From contig NZ_LXYU01000001.1 of the NCBI RefSeq assembly GCF_001952075.1, positions 186,001 to 250,000 of the forward strand: DNA of 64,000 nt, read 5' to 3'. The notes under the pieces were generated by a model that had not been told where the DNA came from, did no database searches, and saw only the letters and a program-made list of their open reading frames with translations. Source of the DNA: Ditibartonella apis. Lineage in GTDB: Bacteria; Pseudomonadota; Alphaproteobacteria; Rhizobiales; Rhizobiaceae. This document shows, one piece after another, positions 10,893 to 22,600 of the stretch; within the stretch, counting starts at the first letter, position 1, and every line of letters begins with the position of its first letter. Position numbers and translations under genes: made by a program.

Positions 10893-12467
10893 ATGCCAGT
10901 TATTGATGCGTTGGCTAAACATGCCACTTTGACACCCGACAGAATTGCGATTTCAATCGCCGGAAATGAAATCACCTATAAAACGCTCTACCAACGCGCC
11001 GAAGCTTTCAGACGCAATCTTTTCAATCTGGAAAAAAGCCACCCTGATCGTTTCGGTTTACCGGATGATGGCCGGCTGGTGTTGCTCGCACTTCCAAACC
11101 ATTTCCGCTTTGGCGAAATTTTTGCCGGTGGTTCGGCAAGTCCGCATTGTGTTGCTGTTCTTTCTGTTGCCACGCCACCAAACCAGATTGAAGAAATTAT
11201 GCGTCGGCTTAATCCCGACCTTGTCATTTGCGAGAACAAAGGCTGCGTTATAGCAGAAATTGCCCGAGCCCTTGATTTGCCAGCGCTTTATGTTGAAAAA
11301 GATGTCGACACCCAATCAACTTATGAGCGTTTTCTGGCAACTTATGACCGTTTTCTGGAAGGAACTGTTTCCGACCAACCGATAGCCGATCTACCGCTTG
11401 GTCCATTTTTTATCGGTTTTACGTCCGGCACAACAGGGCTTCCCAAAGCTTTTATAAGAAATCGCCAAAGTTGGCGAAACTCGCTAGTCCCCGGACGTGA
11501 GTTCTTCGGCCTCGACAAATTACATAAATCGGTTGCTCCGGGGCCCATGGCGCACGGCGTAAGCCTTTACGCTCTTATCGAAACGCTGGATAGCGGACAG
11601 ACTTTTGAAAGTGTCAAAAAATTCAATGTCGATGAAGTATTGGAGCTTCTTAAAACTGCCGACCGTTTTGTCGGCGTGCCAACCATGCTTAACGAATTAA
11701 AACGACGGGCAGATGAGCGTAAATTGGTTTTTCAGCAAGTGAAGCAACTTGTTACCGGAGCCTCGAAATTTGATCGGCAACATTATGCCGATGCACGTGC
11801 ACTTTTTCCGAATGCAGAAATTTTACAATATTATGGTGCATCGGAATTAAGTTTTGTTGCTGTCAACAAAATGACCCCCCGAACGCTTTCACATGAAAAT
11901 TCCATGTCGCCGGTAGGAAAACCGTTTCCCGGTGTTAAAATTACAATTCGTGATGAAAATTTGTTACCGCTCACGCCCGATAAAATCGGCACGATTTTTG
12001 TCGAAAGTGATTTGATCTCGGATGGATATTTATGGGGTGACAATGGCAAGGCATTTGTCCGTAACCGGTATGGGGCAACTGTTGGCGACCTTGGCATGAT
12101 CGACAAAAATGGCGAACTTTATGTAATGGGTCGTGCCGGCGGCATGATTATTTCGGGCGGCAACAATATTTATCTTGCCGAAATAGAAACGGCATTGAAA
12201 ACTATCCCAAATATCAGTGAAGCAATTGCTTTCGGAATTGCCGATGACATTTATGGAGAACGTCTTGTCAGCGTCATTTCATTCAAAGATGCCCCGTTAA
12301 CGGCAGATGAACTGCGCGAGTTTTGCCGCCCGTTAATGGAAAAATTCAAAATCCCGAAAGATTTTTATATGATCAACCATTGGCCAATGACGTGGAGCGG
12401 AAAAATTGCGCGTGTCATAGTCAACAGAATGGTTGAAGAGGGTGCCCCTGAAGTTACAAGGCTTTAA
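10893..12467 (+). CDS. AMP-forming acyl-CoA synthetase/ligase
   Basis: About 524 residues of the ANL adenylating superfamily. Such enzymes activate a carboxylic acid with ATP and transfer it to CoA. Visible core motifs are the P-loop FTSGTTGLPKAF, the YGASELSFV aromatic-Glu motif, the hinge region GRAGGMIISGGNNIYLAEIE, and WSGKIAR with the C-terminal catalytic Lys. The acid substrate cannot be read from sequence. The start at 10893 (ATG, AGGGG 5 bases upstream) is preferred to the GTG at 10887. The stop is two bases before the thiolase ATG, so the two genes are coupled and probably act on one acyl-CoA. Confidence 0.85.
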   Translation: MPVIDALAKHATLTPDRIAISIAGNEITYKTLYQRAEAFRRNLFNLEKSHPDRFGLPDDGRLVLLALPNHFRFGEIFAGGSASPHCVAVLSVATPPNQIEEIMRRLNPDLVICENKGCVIAEIARALDLPALYVEKDVDTQSTYERFLATYDRFLEGTVSDQPIADLPLGPFFIGFTSGTTGLPKAFIRNRQSWRNSLVPGREFFGLDKLHKSVAPGPMAHGVSLYALIETLDSGQTFESVKKFNVDEVLELLKTADRFVGVPTMLNELKRRADERKLVFQQVKQLVTGASKFDRQHYADARALFPNAEILQYYGASELSFVAVNKMTPRTLSHENSMSPVGKPFPGVKITIRDENLLPLTPDKIGTIFVESDLISDGYLWGDNGKAFVRNRYGATVGDLGMIDKNGELYVMGRAGGMIISGGNNIYLAEIETALKTIPNISEAIAFGIADDIYGERLVSVISFKDAPLTADELREFCRPLMEKFKIPKDFYMINHWPMTWSGKIARVIVNRMVEEGAPEVTRL

Positions 12468-12469
12468 AA

Positions 12470-13642
12470 ATGGATGAAAGCAGAACACCTGTTATTATTG
12501 CGGCGTTGAGAACGCCGATAGCGCGCGCATATGGTGCGCTTTCATCTGTTGACGCGGAATATCTTCTAAGCCCGCTCGTTCAGGCACTGGTCGAACGCAC
12601 AAACATCAAAAAAACGGATATTGACGATGTTATGATCGGTAATGCTGCGGGCGGAGGAGGTAATCTCGCACGCCTTGCTGCTTTAACCGCCGGACTGCCG
12701 GTTGAAATTCCGGGTGTAACAATAGATCGGCAATGCGGGTCAGGTCTTGAAGCGGTGGTTATGGCGTGCCGACTTGTTGAGGCGGGAGCGGGTGAAATTT
12801 ATCTTGCCGGTGGTGCAGAAAGTGTATCGACTGCGCCTTGGCGCATAAAACGCCCCAAAACACCGCGCGAATTGCCACAATTTTTCTCCCGTGCACGGTT
12901 TTCACCGGATAGCGTCGGTGACCCTGATATGGGAAACATGGCTGAAAATATTGCCAGACATTTTGGTATATCGAGACAAAGACAGGATCGTTTTGCGCTT
13001 CAAAGCCATCAACGTGCCTTGAACGCTCAAGCAGACCGTCGTTTTGATGATGAAATCATAGCACTTCAAACAGCAAAAGGCCTATTTTCCTCTGACGATT
13101 GCCCGAGAGCAGGTTTAAAACTCGAAACTTTAGCCCATTTGCGACCGGTATTTGAAAAAAACGGAACGGTAACAGCCGGTAATTCCTGCCCTTTGAATGA
13201 CGGAGCGGCACTCGTTCTGGTGACATCGCTTGAAAAAGCCAAACAGTTGGGCATTCAATACGGAATCATTTTTATTGATAGTGCTGTAAGTGGTGTTGAT
13301 CCCAATCTTGCCGGCGTGGGACCGGTCCCCTCGACAAAAAAACTGCTACAAAGAATGAAGCTCGACAATTGTTCACATTTTGACGTCATTGAATTCAATG
13401 AAGCCTTTGCAACGCAAGTGCTTGCCGCCATTGACGCGTTGGATATATCGGAAGAACAAATCAACCGTGATGGTGGCGCAATTGCGCTTGGACATCCTTT
13501 TGGTGCATCGGGCGCTATTTTGACAACACGGCTTTTTTCCCAGATGAAAAACCTGTCAGATGATACACTTGGCCTTGCGACAATGGGAATTGGCGGCGGG
13601 ATGGGAATAAGTGCGGCTTTCCGACCATTTCACAAAGCTTAA
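12470..13642 (+). CDS. thiolase-family protein with altered active site
   Basis: 390 residues with the complete thiolase fold. Thiolases make or break 3-ketoacyl-CoA by a Cys-bound acyl intermediate. The nucleophile is present (Cys89 in DRQCGSG), as are NEAFA and His342 in GHPFGASG. The last catalytic position is not: where thiolases have a Cys in the ATLCIGGG-type motif, this protein reads LATMGIGGGMG with Gly373 (codon GGA). That Cys is the base in the Claisen step, so ordinary condensation or thiolysis should be badly impaired; acyl transfer through Cys89 could remain (inference). Coupled to the acyl-CoA ligase; no clear terminator follows. Confidence 0.85.
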   Translation: MDESRTPVIIAALRTPIARAYGALSSVDAEYLLSPLVQALVERTNIKKTDIDDVMIGNAAGGGGNLARLAALTAGLPVEIPGVTIDRQCGSGLEAVVMACRLVEAGAGEIYLAGGAESVSTAPWRIKRPKTPRELPQFFSRARFSPDSVGDPDMGNMAENIARHFGISRQRQDRFALQSHQRALNAQADRRFDDEIIALQTAKGLFSSDDCPRAGLKLETLAHLRPVFEKNGTVTAGNSCPLNDGAALVLVTSLEKAKQLGIQYGIIFIDSAVSGVDPNLAGVGPVPSTKKLLQRMKLDNCSHFDVIEFNEAFATQVLAAIDALDISEEQINRDGGAIALGHPFGASGAILTTRLFSQMKNLSDDTLGLATMGIGGGMGISAAFRPFHKA

Positions 13643-13945
13643 AATCAATTCGCATGGGTGAAAGCCGAGGTGTCATATTTTTTCGTCCTGAAGTCAGCGT
13701 TTTCGGCAATAATCGGTTTTCTGCCTCACTCATCAACGTGAGATAAAAGACCGCGATCAGCGATTACATTATATAGTGTGCTTAAAAAATATCCGTTTTG
13801 TTTTCGAATATCATTCCGCCTTGCATCATACCGCTGTCGTTAAAGCTTTTAAAAAGCCGGGGTGCACACGATCTTGAAATATTCGAAAAACCATCACGCG
13901 CGGCAATTGTTTATTGCTTGCGACAGCATTCGTTAAACTCTGCCG
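13643..13945. other. gene-free interval between convergent thiolase gene and mutS
   Basis: 303 bases. No gene, tRNA or convincing terminator was recognised. A 68-codon plus-strand frame overlaps the end of mutS and has no domain. Confidence 0.5.
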
Positions 13946-16681
13946 TTATTTTCCAGCCATTGCCAGCTGTTTCAAACGATAGAGTTCTTCCAAGGCTTGC
14001 TTAGGCGAAAGTTCATCAGGATTGATTTCCTTCAATGCCTCTTCAATTTTAGAAGCTTTTTTATTGTTCTCTGTTTCCCGCGACAGTGCTACAGAAAAAA
14101 GCGGGAGGTCATCAATCAGCTTGGCAGCTTTACCCGCAACTTCACCTTTTTCCAACTGATGGAGAACATCTTTTGCCCGCGACAAAACAGCGGCCGGAAG
14201 GCCTGCAAGTTTTGCCACCTGCACACCATAAGAACGGTCTGCCGCACCATTTCCCACCTCGTGAAGAAAAACGACATCGCCATTCCATTCTTTGACTTTC
14301 ATCGTCACATTATGAAGGCGATCAAGTTTTTCGGTGAGTGCTGTCATTTCATGAAAATGGGTGGCAAAAATTGCCCGACAATGATTGACTTCATGAAGAT
14401 ATTCGATGGCTGCCCAGGCAATAGAAAGTCCGTCAAATGTCGACGTTCCGCGGCCGATTTCATCAAGAATAACCAATGAACGCTCGGCGGCCTGATTGAG
14501 GATTGTTGCCGTTTCCACCATTTCAACCATAAAGGTTGACCGGCCATGGGCAAGATCATCGGCAGCTCCAACGCGGCTGAAAAGCCTGTCGACAACACCG
14601 ATATGGGCTGAACCGGCGGGAACGAACGACCCCATCTGCGCCATAATGGCAATCAAGGCATTCTGACGCAAAAACGTTGATTTTCCGCCCATATTAGGGC
14701 CGGTGAGCAACCAAATCGCACCGTATTTCGCGCCATTTTTGGGAGAAAGATCACAATTATTGGCAACAAACGGTTCTTTGGCCTGTTTTCTCAATGCTTG
14801 TTCAACCACCGGATGGCGTCCAGCGACAATCTCGAAATCGAGCGATTGGTCTACAATCGGGCGACAATAGCCTTGTTCCTCGGCGAGAGAAGCATTGGAG
14901 GCGGAAACATCAAAAACAGAAAGAGCCATGGCCGCTTGCCGGATAAAATCGGCTTGATCTGCAATTTCTTCAACAAGCTTGTCAAACAATTCAAGTTCGA
15001 TTGTCAAAGCGCGATCGGCTGCATTGGCAATGCGGCTTTCGAGATCGGCAAGTTCGGTTGTCGTAAAACGCATGGCATTTGCCATTGTCTGGCGATGGAT
15101 AAAACGGCTTTTCGCTTCAGTCGTTTCTGTCAATGCCGGCGCCTGAAGGGCAGTGACTTCGATATAATAACCGAGAATATTGTTATGGCGGATTTTAAGC
15201 GCTTTAACGCCCGTTTCTTCAGCATAACGGCCTTGCAATTCGGCAATGAACCGACGCGATTCGTCACGCAGGGTTCTCAGTTCATCAAGTTCCTGATTAT
15301 AATTTTTGCGAACAAATCCCCCATCCCGTTTCAACAACGGCAAATCATCGGCAAGAATACGATCAAGATGGCTGTGCAGATCAACCGGCAATTTTTCAAG
15401 GGTTGCTAAAGCATCGCTTAATTCTTGCGGCAGAAGTTTGCCCGCAAACAGGTTTCTCACATCACAAATAACAGCAAATCCGCGCTGGATTGCTGCCATA
15501 TCACGCGGGCCGCCGCGGCCAAGGACAAGGCGTGAAAGTGCCCGTGGCATATCCGGCGCGCTCTTCAAAATAGCCTGCAAATTTTCGGCAAACCGCATAT
15601 CATTAAGAAAATATGCAACCGAATCGAGCCTCTCGTTGATTGCAACCGGTGCAATCAATGGCGCCATCAAACGTTCGCTCAAAAGCCTCGCACCGCCTCC
15701 TGTAACTGTACGGTCGATTGCTTTCATCAAGCTGCCATCACGCTGTCCTGAAAGTGTGCGTGTCAATTCCAGACTGTTGCGAGTTGCCGGATCAATAAAC
15801 AGGGAGGCATTTTCATCTTCCCTTAAGGGGCGCATGAGAGGTGGACGCTCGTTGATCTGTGTTTTTTCAACATAACCGATAGCAGCCGAAATTGCCGAAA
15901 GTTCTGCACGATTGTAGTGCCCGAGCCCTTCCAGTGTCGCCAGTTTGAAATAATCGCAAATGTTGCGTTCAGCCATATTGCTATCAAAAAGGCTTGCTGC
16001 TTGTGGTGTGACGATGCGGCCGAGCTGGTTGAATAGCGGCTTTAATGTCTCGTCATGGAAAACATTATCGGCCACAATCAGTTCTTGCGGGTCGATGCGC
16101 ATGATATCGGCAAGCAGACGATCGGCATGAGCACGGCTTACTTTAAAAATTCCCGTTGAAATATCGATCCATGCAATTGCAAATTCCTGATCTTTACCCG
16201 ATCCGGTGCGCGAAAGCGCCATAAGATAATTGGCACGCGCCGGATCAAGCAACTTGTCTTCTGTCAAAGTTCCCGGTGTGACGAGACGGATAACATTGCG
16301 CCGCACAACCGATTTTCCGCCGCGCTTTCTGGCTTCGGCCGGATCTTCCATCTGCTCGCAAACGGCCACGCGATAACCGCAGGCTATAAGTTTTTGCAAA
16401 TAATCATCTGCAGCATGAACAGGAACGCCACACATTGGCACATCTTCGCCCAAATGCTTGCCACGTTTGGTAAGCGCAATTCCCAATGCTTTGGAAGCTT
16501 CAACGGCGTCATCAAAAAAAAGCTCGTAAAAATCACCCATACGATAAAACAACAAATAATCGCTATTTGCCGCTTTTATCTCGATATATTGCTCCATCAT
16601 CGGGGTGATACGCTCGTCGGAGCGGTTATGCTTTTTCCCCGGCTTTTCTGCCGCCATTTCGTCGTTAACTTCTTCTGCCAT
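13946..16681 (-). CDS. mutS: DNA mismatch repair protein MutS
   Basis: 911 residues. MutS recognises mispaired bases and small loops and recruits MutL. The mismatch-reading Phe-X-Glu lies in [14 protein letters not shown] (about residues 45-58). Connector, lever and clamp regions follow, then the ATPase domain with Walker [16 protein letters not shown], Walker [16 protein letters not shown] and the [15 protein letters not shown] switch (here [11 protein letters not shown]). The N-terminus has about 25 extra polar residues ([20 protein letters not shown]) before the conserved start of the domain. Divergent from maeB. Confidence 0.96.
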   Translation of the reverse strand: MAEEVNDEMAAEKPGKKHNRSDERITPMMEQYIEIKAANSDYLLFYRMGDFYELFFDDAVEASKALGIALTKRGKHLGEDVPMCGVPVHAADDYLQKLIACGYRVAVCEQMEDPAEARKRGGKSVVRRNVIRLVTPGTLTEDKLLDPARANYLMALSRTGSGKDQEFAIAWIDISTGIFKVSRAHADRLLADIMRIDPQELIVADNVFHDETLKPLFNQLGRIVTPQAASLFDSNMAERNICDYFKLATLEGLGHYNRAELSAISAAIGYVEKTQINERPPLMRPLREDENASLFIDPATRNSLELTRTLSGQRDGSLMKAIDRTVTGGGARLLSERLMAPLIAPVAINERLDSVAYFLNDMRFAENLQAILKSAPDMPRALSRLVLGRGGPRDMAAIQRGFAVICDVRNLFAGKLLPQELSDALATLEKLPVDLHSHLDRILADDLPLLKRDGGFVRKNYNQELDELRTLRDESRRFIAELQGRYAEETGVKALKIRHNNILGYYIEVTALQAPALTETTEAKSRFIHRQTMANAMRFTTTELADLESRIANAADRALTIELELFDKLVEEIADQADFIRQAAMALSVFDVSASNASLAEEQGYCRPIVDQSLDFEIVAGRHPVVEQALRKQAKEPFVANNCDLSPKNGAKYGAIWLLTGPNMGGKSTFLRQNALIAIMAQMGSFVPAGSAHIGVVDRLFSRVGAADDLAHGRSTFMVEMVETATILNQAAERSLVILDEIGRGTSTFDGLSIAWAAIEYLHEVNHCRAIFATHFHEMTALTEKLDRLHNVTMKVKEWNGDVVFLHEVGNGAADRSYGVQVAKLAGLPAAVLSRAKDVLHQLEKGEVAGKAAKLIDDLPLFSVALSRETENNKKASKIEEALKEINPDELSPKQALEELYRLKQLAMAGK

Positions 16682-16988
16682 GCCTTTTTAACCTTTGCTT
16701 TCGGCTTGTCACCAAAGAGCTTTCTTTAAACCGCAATGCTTTATCGGAATATTTCAAGCTATAGCATCCAAACTATGTGTCATGCCATTCAATATGTGTT
16801 TTAATACCCAACTCTTGTCGATTGAAATGTCGTCAGAATTTGTTTCCCGAAACGTCCGGACACTATATGCAGGAGTGAGAAAAAATTGGACTTCTTTTTA
16901 TAGATAATCCATAATTTCGGGTTATTGTCGTATTTTGACCGGCTCAAATGGAGCGAACACATTCGCTACACCAGAAAATGATAGAAAA

Positions 16989-19283
16989 ATGAAAAAAAAA
17001 GATCAAAAAAACTCCGATAAAACAAAATCTTACAGCACGATGGAACAGGAAGCGCTGGATTTTCACAGCCGCGGGCGTCCGGGAAAGCTCGAAATTGTCC
17101 CGACAAAGCCGATGGCAACGCAACATGATTTGGCTTTGGCCTATTCGCCGGGTGTTGCAGTGCCTGTAAAAGCGATAGCCAAAGAACCGGCACTTGCCTA
17201 TGATTATACAGCCAAAGGCAATCTTGTCGCAGTTATTTCCAATGGCACGGCCATTTTGGGGCTCGGTCATCTCGGTGCTCTTGCCTCCAAACCGGTCATG
17301 GAAGGCAAAGCCGTTTTGTTCAAACGTTTTGCCGATGTCGATTCCATCGACCTTGAAGTCGATACAACCGATGTTGAAGCTTTTATCAATTCGGTACGTT
17401 ATCTCGGCCCCTCTTTCGGCGGAATAAATCTGGAAGATATAAAGGCTCCGGACTGTTTCATTATTGAAAGCCGTTTGCGCGAATTGATGAACATTCCGGT
17501 TTTCCATGACGATCAGCATGGGACAGCTATTATTGCAACAGCAGGCCTTATCAATGCGCTTTACCTCACCGGACGGGATATGAAACATACCCGCCTCGTC
17601 TGCAACGGCGCCGGTTCTGCCGGTATTGCCTGCATTGAACTCATCAAAGCCATGGGGTTCAAGTCGGAAAATGTCATATTGTGCGACACCAAGGGCGTCG
17701 TCTATGAAGGCCGTCAGGAAAATATGAACCAGTGGAAAGCCGCCCACGCAGTCAAGACCGACAAGCGTACACTTGCCGAGGCACTTGAGGGGGCAGATGT
17801 TTTCTTCGGCGTTTCGGCCAAAGGTGCTCTGACACCCGAAATGGTAAAATCCATGGCGCCAAAGCCGATCATTTTTGCCATGGCCAATCCTGACCCTGAA
17901 ATCACTCCGGAAGAAGTGGCCAAAGTACGTGATGATGCCATTATGGCAACAGGGCGCTCGGATTATCCGAACCAGATCAATAATGTTCTGTGCTTCCCTT
18001 ACATTTTCCGCGGAGCGCTTGATGTACGTGCGAGCACGATCAATGAAACAATGAAAATCGCTGCTGCCAAAGCAATAGCCCAACTTGCCCGCGAAGAAGT
18101 GCCTGACGATGTAGCGGAAGCCTATCGTGGCAGCAGGCTTAAATTCGGGCCGCATTATATTATACCGGTGCCGTTTGATTCACGCTTGTTGTCGGCCATT
18201 CCAACAGCAGTTGCCAAAGCGGCAATGGAAAGTGGCGTCGCCGGCAAGCCGATTGCCGATCTTGAAGCTTATGCGCGGGATTTGCGTGCTCGCCGTGACC
18301 CGATTGCTGCAACTATGCGCGGCGTTTACAATCGCGTACGCCAGAATCCGAAACGGGTTGTCTTTGCCGAAGGCGAGGAAGAACAGGTGATGCGTGCAGC
18401 TGTTTCTTACATCAACCAGAACCTCGGTAGTGCCATTCTGGTCGGACATGAAGACGTTATTCAACAAAGAGCGCAATCAGCAGGCATCGACCTTAACAGA
18501 TCCGGCATAAAAATTGTTAATGCACGCCTTTCGGAACGCAACAATGCTTATGCCGATTATCTTTATAGCAAAATGCAGCGCAAAGGCTGGCTGTTGAGAG
18601 ACTGTCACCGCTATATCAATAATGACCGCAACCATTTTGCTGCTTGCATGTTGGCATTGGGCGACGCTGATGCGATGATTACCGGTGTTACGCGAAATTA
18701 TGAAACCGGACTTGCAGATGTCCGCCGCGTTATCGACGTGAAAGCCGGCGAACAGGTCGTCGGAATTTCTATGGCTATTTGCCGTGGCCGCACGGTCTTT
18801 ATAGCCGACACAGCTATTTCCGAACATCCTTGTTCGGAAGAAATGGCCAACATTGCCGAACAAGCAGCAAAATTTGCTCAGGATATGGGGTATAAACCCC
18901 GCGTTGCACTTCTCGCATTCTCGACTTTCGGTCATATGAAGGGCGAAGGGGCCCAACGTATTCAGGAAGCAGTCAAATTGTTGAGAGCGCGCAATGTCAA
19001 TTTTGAAGTTGATGGCGAAATGAGTGCCGATGTCGCGCTTAACCCGAAAATGATGGAGCAATATCCTTTTATGGGATTGAGTGAACCGGCAAACGTTCTG
19101 GTTATGCCGGGCTACCATTCCGCTTCGATCTCCAGCAAAATGTTGCAGGAACTCGGTGGTGCAACCCTGATTGGCCCCATTCTCGTCGGTCTTGAAAAAT
19201 CGGCACAGATTGTACCTTTAGGTGCGCGTGATTCCGATATTGTTACAATGGCAGCTTTGGCTGCCTATAACACGACAAAATAA
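16989..19283 (+). CDS. maeB: NADP-dependent malic enzyme with C-terminal phosphotransacetylase-like domain
   Basis: About 764 residues from the ATG at 16989 (782 from a TTG at 16935; neither has a strong ribosome site). Residues 20-440 are the malic enzyme part, converting malate to pyruvate, CO2 and NADPH: SPGVAVPVKAIAKEP, the metal-binding FHDDQHGTA and the NADP fold VCNGAGSAGIACIEL. Residues 440-760 resemble phosphate acetyltransferase (RVVFAEGEEEQVMRAAVSYI, VLVMPGYHSASISSKML) and in characterised MaeB/Tme enzymes serve oligomerisation and acetyl-CoA control rather than catalysis. Single gene with its own terminator. Confidence 0.93.
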   Translation: MKKKDQKNSDKTKSYSTMEQEALDFHSRGRPGKLEIVPTKPMATQHDLALAYSPGVAVPVKAIAKEPALAYDYTAKGNLVAVISNGTAILGLGHLGALASKPVMEGKAVLFKRFADVDSIDLEVDTTDVEAFINSVRYLGPSFGGINLEDIKAPDCFIIESRLRELMNIPVFHDDQHGTAIIATAGLINALYLTGRDMKHTRLVCNGAGSAGIACIELIKAMGFKSENVILCDTKGVVYEGRQENMNQWKAAHAVKTDKRTLAEALEGADVFFGVSAKGALTPEMVKSMAPKPIIFAMANPDPEITPEEVAKVRDDAIMATGRSDYPNQINNVLCFPYIFRGALDVRASTINETMKIAAAKAIAQLAREEVPDDVAEAYRGSRLKFGPHYIIPVPFDSRLLSAIPTAVAKAAMESGVAGKPIADLEAYARDLRARRDPIAATMRGVYNRVRQNPKRVVFAEGEEEQVMRAAVSYINQNLGSAILVGHEDVIQQRAQSAGIDLNRSGIKIVNARLSERNNAYADYLYSKMQRKGWLLRDCHRYINNDRNHFAACMLALGDADAMITGVTRNYETGLADVRRVIDVKAGEQVVGISMAICRGRTVFIADTAISEHPCSEEMANIAEQAAKFAQDMGYKPRVALLAFSTFGHMKGEGAQRIQEAVKLLRARNVNFEVDGEMSADVALNPKMMEQYPFMGLSEPANVLVMPGYHSASISSKMLQELGGATLIGPILVGLEKSAQIVPLGARDSDIVTMAALAAYNTTK

Positions 19284-19300
19284 TATCTTAACTTTTAAAG

Positions 19301-19334
19301 AGCCTCGCTTTTGGAAAAAAGCGGGGCTTTTGTT
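19301..19334 (+). terminator. intrinsic terminator after maeB
   Basis: AGCCTCGCTTTT and AAAAGCGGGGCT pair with one wobble around a short loop; the stem ends in a TTTTG tract. It lies 17 bases after the stop. Confidence 0.8.
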
Positions 19335-19625
19335 AACGGGTTAAATGTTAACCATTTATTTTTTTAAAGCCTATTCAAATGCTGGCAGGCTTTCATCGCC
19401 AAACTATGCTAATATATCAAGGCCGGGGCTGAATTTCCTTTTATAATGTGCTCGGCTTAATGCAATTTTTCCGACTGCGTCATATCTTTACCAACATGTA
19501 ATATAAAGTGTTTTACGTTTACCAAAAAAACTGAAAACCGGGTTTAATAAAAAAGATATAGTTTACCGTTAAAAGAACAGGCTAAATTCTGTCGAACAGG
19601 CTTTCTAGGGCAAGGATTAAATAAA

Positions 19626-22600
19626 ATGGCGGAAACGGCATCATCAATCAAATGGCTTCTTTCTCAGCAAACGGAAGTACGCTATCTTCCTGATACAGCT
19701 TTTCCAATCCGTTCGACTTTCAAATCGGAAGAGGAATTGCAGCAGCTCGCCCACGAGATGGCCGAAGGTAAAAAAATTGTTTTGCCGGAATATACTCCGT
19801 TCGATTTCAGGGAACGGCTCACCGAAAATTCCAAGCTCATCCTTCATACTTTCCGTTCAACCGACGCTGCTGCCCGCAACAACGAAACCATCACACCGGC
19901 AGCACAATGGCTGCTCGACAATCATTACACAATTGACAAGACCATCCAGCAAGCACGTCGTGATTTTCCGCGCGCATTTGTCAAACAGCTTCCCCCTTAT
20001 AAAGGCGAAAATGAACTGCCGAGAATTTTTGCACTGGCATGGCTCTATGTAGCTCATACCGATAGCAGCTTTTCGTTAAAAACATTGACAGCCATGGTCA
20101 ACGGCTACCAACAGGTTGCAGACTTCCAGATCGGTGAATTATGGGCTTTGCCTTCAGCCGTCCGTATGGTTCTCATCGAAAATGCACGGCGGCTTTCCAT
20201 GCGCATCGAAAAAGCCCGCCTGATGCGGCAATTTGCAAATCAGGCAGCCGACAAAATGGCACTGGCCGAAAGTGACGATGCGCTTCAAGGCATTTTTTCA
20301 ACTTACGAGGCTCTCGTTGCCGACCCAACATTTGCCGCCCATCTTCTTTATCGTTTACGTGGCGCATCAGTCGATTCAACGACTGCTTTGAATTGGCTTG
20401 AAGAGCAGTTGCATCGTCACGGGAGTGATCCGGAAACGGCAACAGCCGAAGAACATTCACGCCAATCAACCGGTGGCGTAACCATGGGGAACGTCATTCG
20501 TGCCTTGAAAGCTATTGATGACGTTGACTGGACATACTGGTTTGAAACGGTCAGCCATGTTGATTTTCTGTTGCGTGAAAACAGTGATTTCGGCGAAATC
20601 GATTTTCCGTCGCGCAATACCTATCGCGTCATTATTGAAAAAATTGCACGCCGCTCACCTTTAAGCGAACTCGAGGTGACGAAAAAAGCAATCGAAATGG
20701 TCGAGAATGCAAAGAAAGACGGTATAAAAACCGGCGCTTCTGTTGCATGGTACCTCGTCGGACCGGGACGAGAAGCTTTTGAACAGGCTTGCAATTATGA
20801 TCGCCCTTTCTCGACGCGCTTCATGCGTTCGTTCCGCGCAATGAAAATTTTCAGCATTGCCATTCCGGTTTCTGTCATAACAATTCTGATCCTGCTTGCA
20901 GTATACGCATTGCTGAGGGAAGCCGGCCTAAGCCATGCATTGACGTTAACTTTTACAGCTCTTGCGCTTTTCCCGACAATGGATACCGCTTTTGCGCTAT
21001 TCAATACTCTCGTTGCCTGGACTGTCGAACCGCGGCGACTGATCGGTTATGAATATAAAGATGGCATTCCCGAAGAGGCCAAAACGCTGGTTGTTGTTCC
21101 GACAATGATAACCTCGCGCGATTCTATCGACGAACAGATAAGAAATCTCGAGGTTCACTACCTCTCGAACCCGCAAGGTGCCATCTATTTTGCATTGGTA
21201 ACCGACTGGGCCGACTCTAACAAAGAAGAAACGGCAGACGATCGGGATCTCCTCGAATATGCACAAAAAGGCATTGCCGATCTCAACCGGCATTATCGCG
21301 GAGACGGGCAGCCATTATTCTTTATTTTGCATCGCCACCGTCTCTTCAATGCAAGTGAAGGTTGCTATATGGGCTGGGAGCGTAAACGCGGCAAGCTTCA
21401 TGAATTGAATCTGCTTTTGCGTGGTGATCGCGATACCAGTTTCTTCCCGACCGATCCACGTTTGCCAATGGATTGCCGGTTTGTCATGACACTTGATTCC
21501 GACACACGGCTCACCCCCGAGGCGGTTACACGTCTTGTCGGAAAACTCAATCATCCGTTAAACCGTCCGGTCATTGACCAGAAAACACATACGGTTAAAA
21601 GTGGTTATGGCATTCTTCAACCCCGCGTGACACCATCGCTCACCACCGGTGATGATGCGTCATTCCTGCAACGAGTCTTTTCCGTCAATCGCGGCATAGA
21701 CCCTTATGTTTTTGCCGTTTCCGATACCTATCAGGATCTTTTGGGTGAAGGCACCTATACCGGCAAAGGCCTTTATGACATTGACGCATTCGAAATAGCA
21801 CTTGCTGATAAGGTACGTGAAAACAGCGTCTTGAGCCATGATCTTCTTGAAGGCGGTTATGCGCGCGTTGGTTTTGTCAGTGATGTCGAAGTGGTTGAAG
21901 ATTATCCGACAGCCTATAATGTCGATGTTGCGCGCCATCATCGCTGGATCCGTGGTGATTGGCAATTATTGCCTTATCTCTTCACCCGTCACAATATCAA
22001 CCTCATCACACGCTGGAAAATGCAGGATAATCTGCGGCGTTCGCTCACACCGCTTATGTGGATTATCGCTTCATTGGCAGGCTGGTGTGTTTTGCCCCTT
22101 CATACAGCGGTTTTCTGGCAATTATTTCTGCTCCTTGGTATGTTTACCGCACCCACACTTGGTGTTTTGCGCAACATTATGCCGACGAGCATGGATAATT
22201 CCTTGCGCGGCCACTTCCAATCTGTGTTGACAAATATTGCCACAAGCACGGCAGATGTTGCACTGCGTACAACATTCCTTGCCTATTCGGCATTCTATAT
22301 GGTTGATGCGATTATCCGTACACTCTATCGCATGTTTGTATCGCATCAGCATCTACTTGAATGGAAAACCTCGGCAGCAACACGCTCTTCGCCAAACACG
22401 CTTTCCTATTACGTCACAACCATGTGGCCGGCTGCATTGATCGGAGTGGCTTCGATTGCACTGCCGGCAGCACTTCATAATTCGGCAGTTTTTGTGGCCC
22501 TACCCTTCGGGCTTGCGTGGTTTTTTTCACCGCTTATCGCGTGGATTGTAAGCCGCTCGGCTGTTTTTCAGGATTCTCTTGAAATTCGCCCGTCCGACAA

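Noticed and set aside
13946..16681. Possible frameshift or truncation in mutS
   Set aside because: All MutS domains and ATPase motifs are present in one frame of 911 residues.
16944..18155. 403-codon open frame on the minus strand inside maeB
   Set aside because: It lies entirely antisense to a clear malic enzyme gene, has an unusual Cys, His and Phe-rich composition and no recognisable domain; it is a by-product of the codon pattern of maeB.
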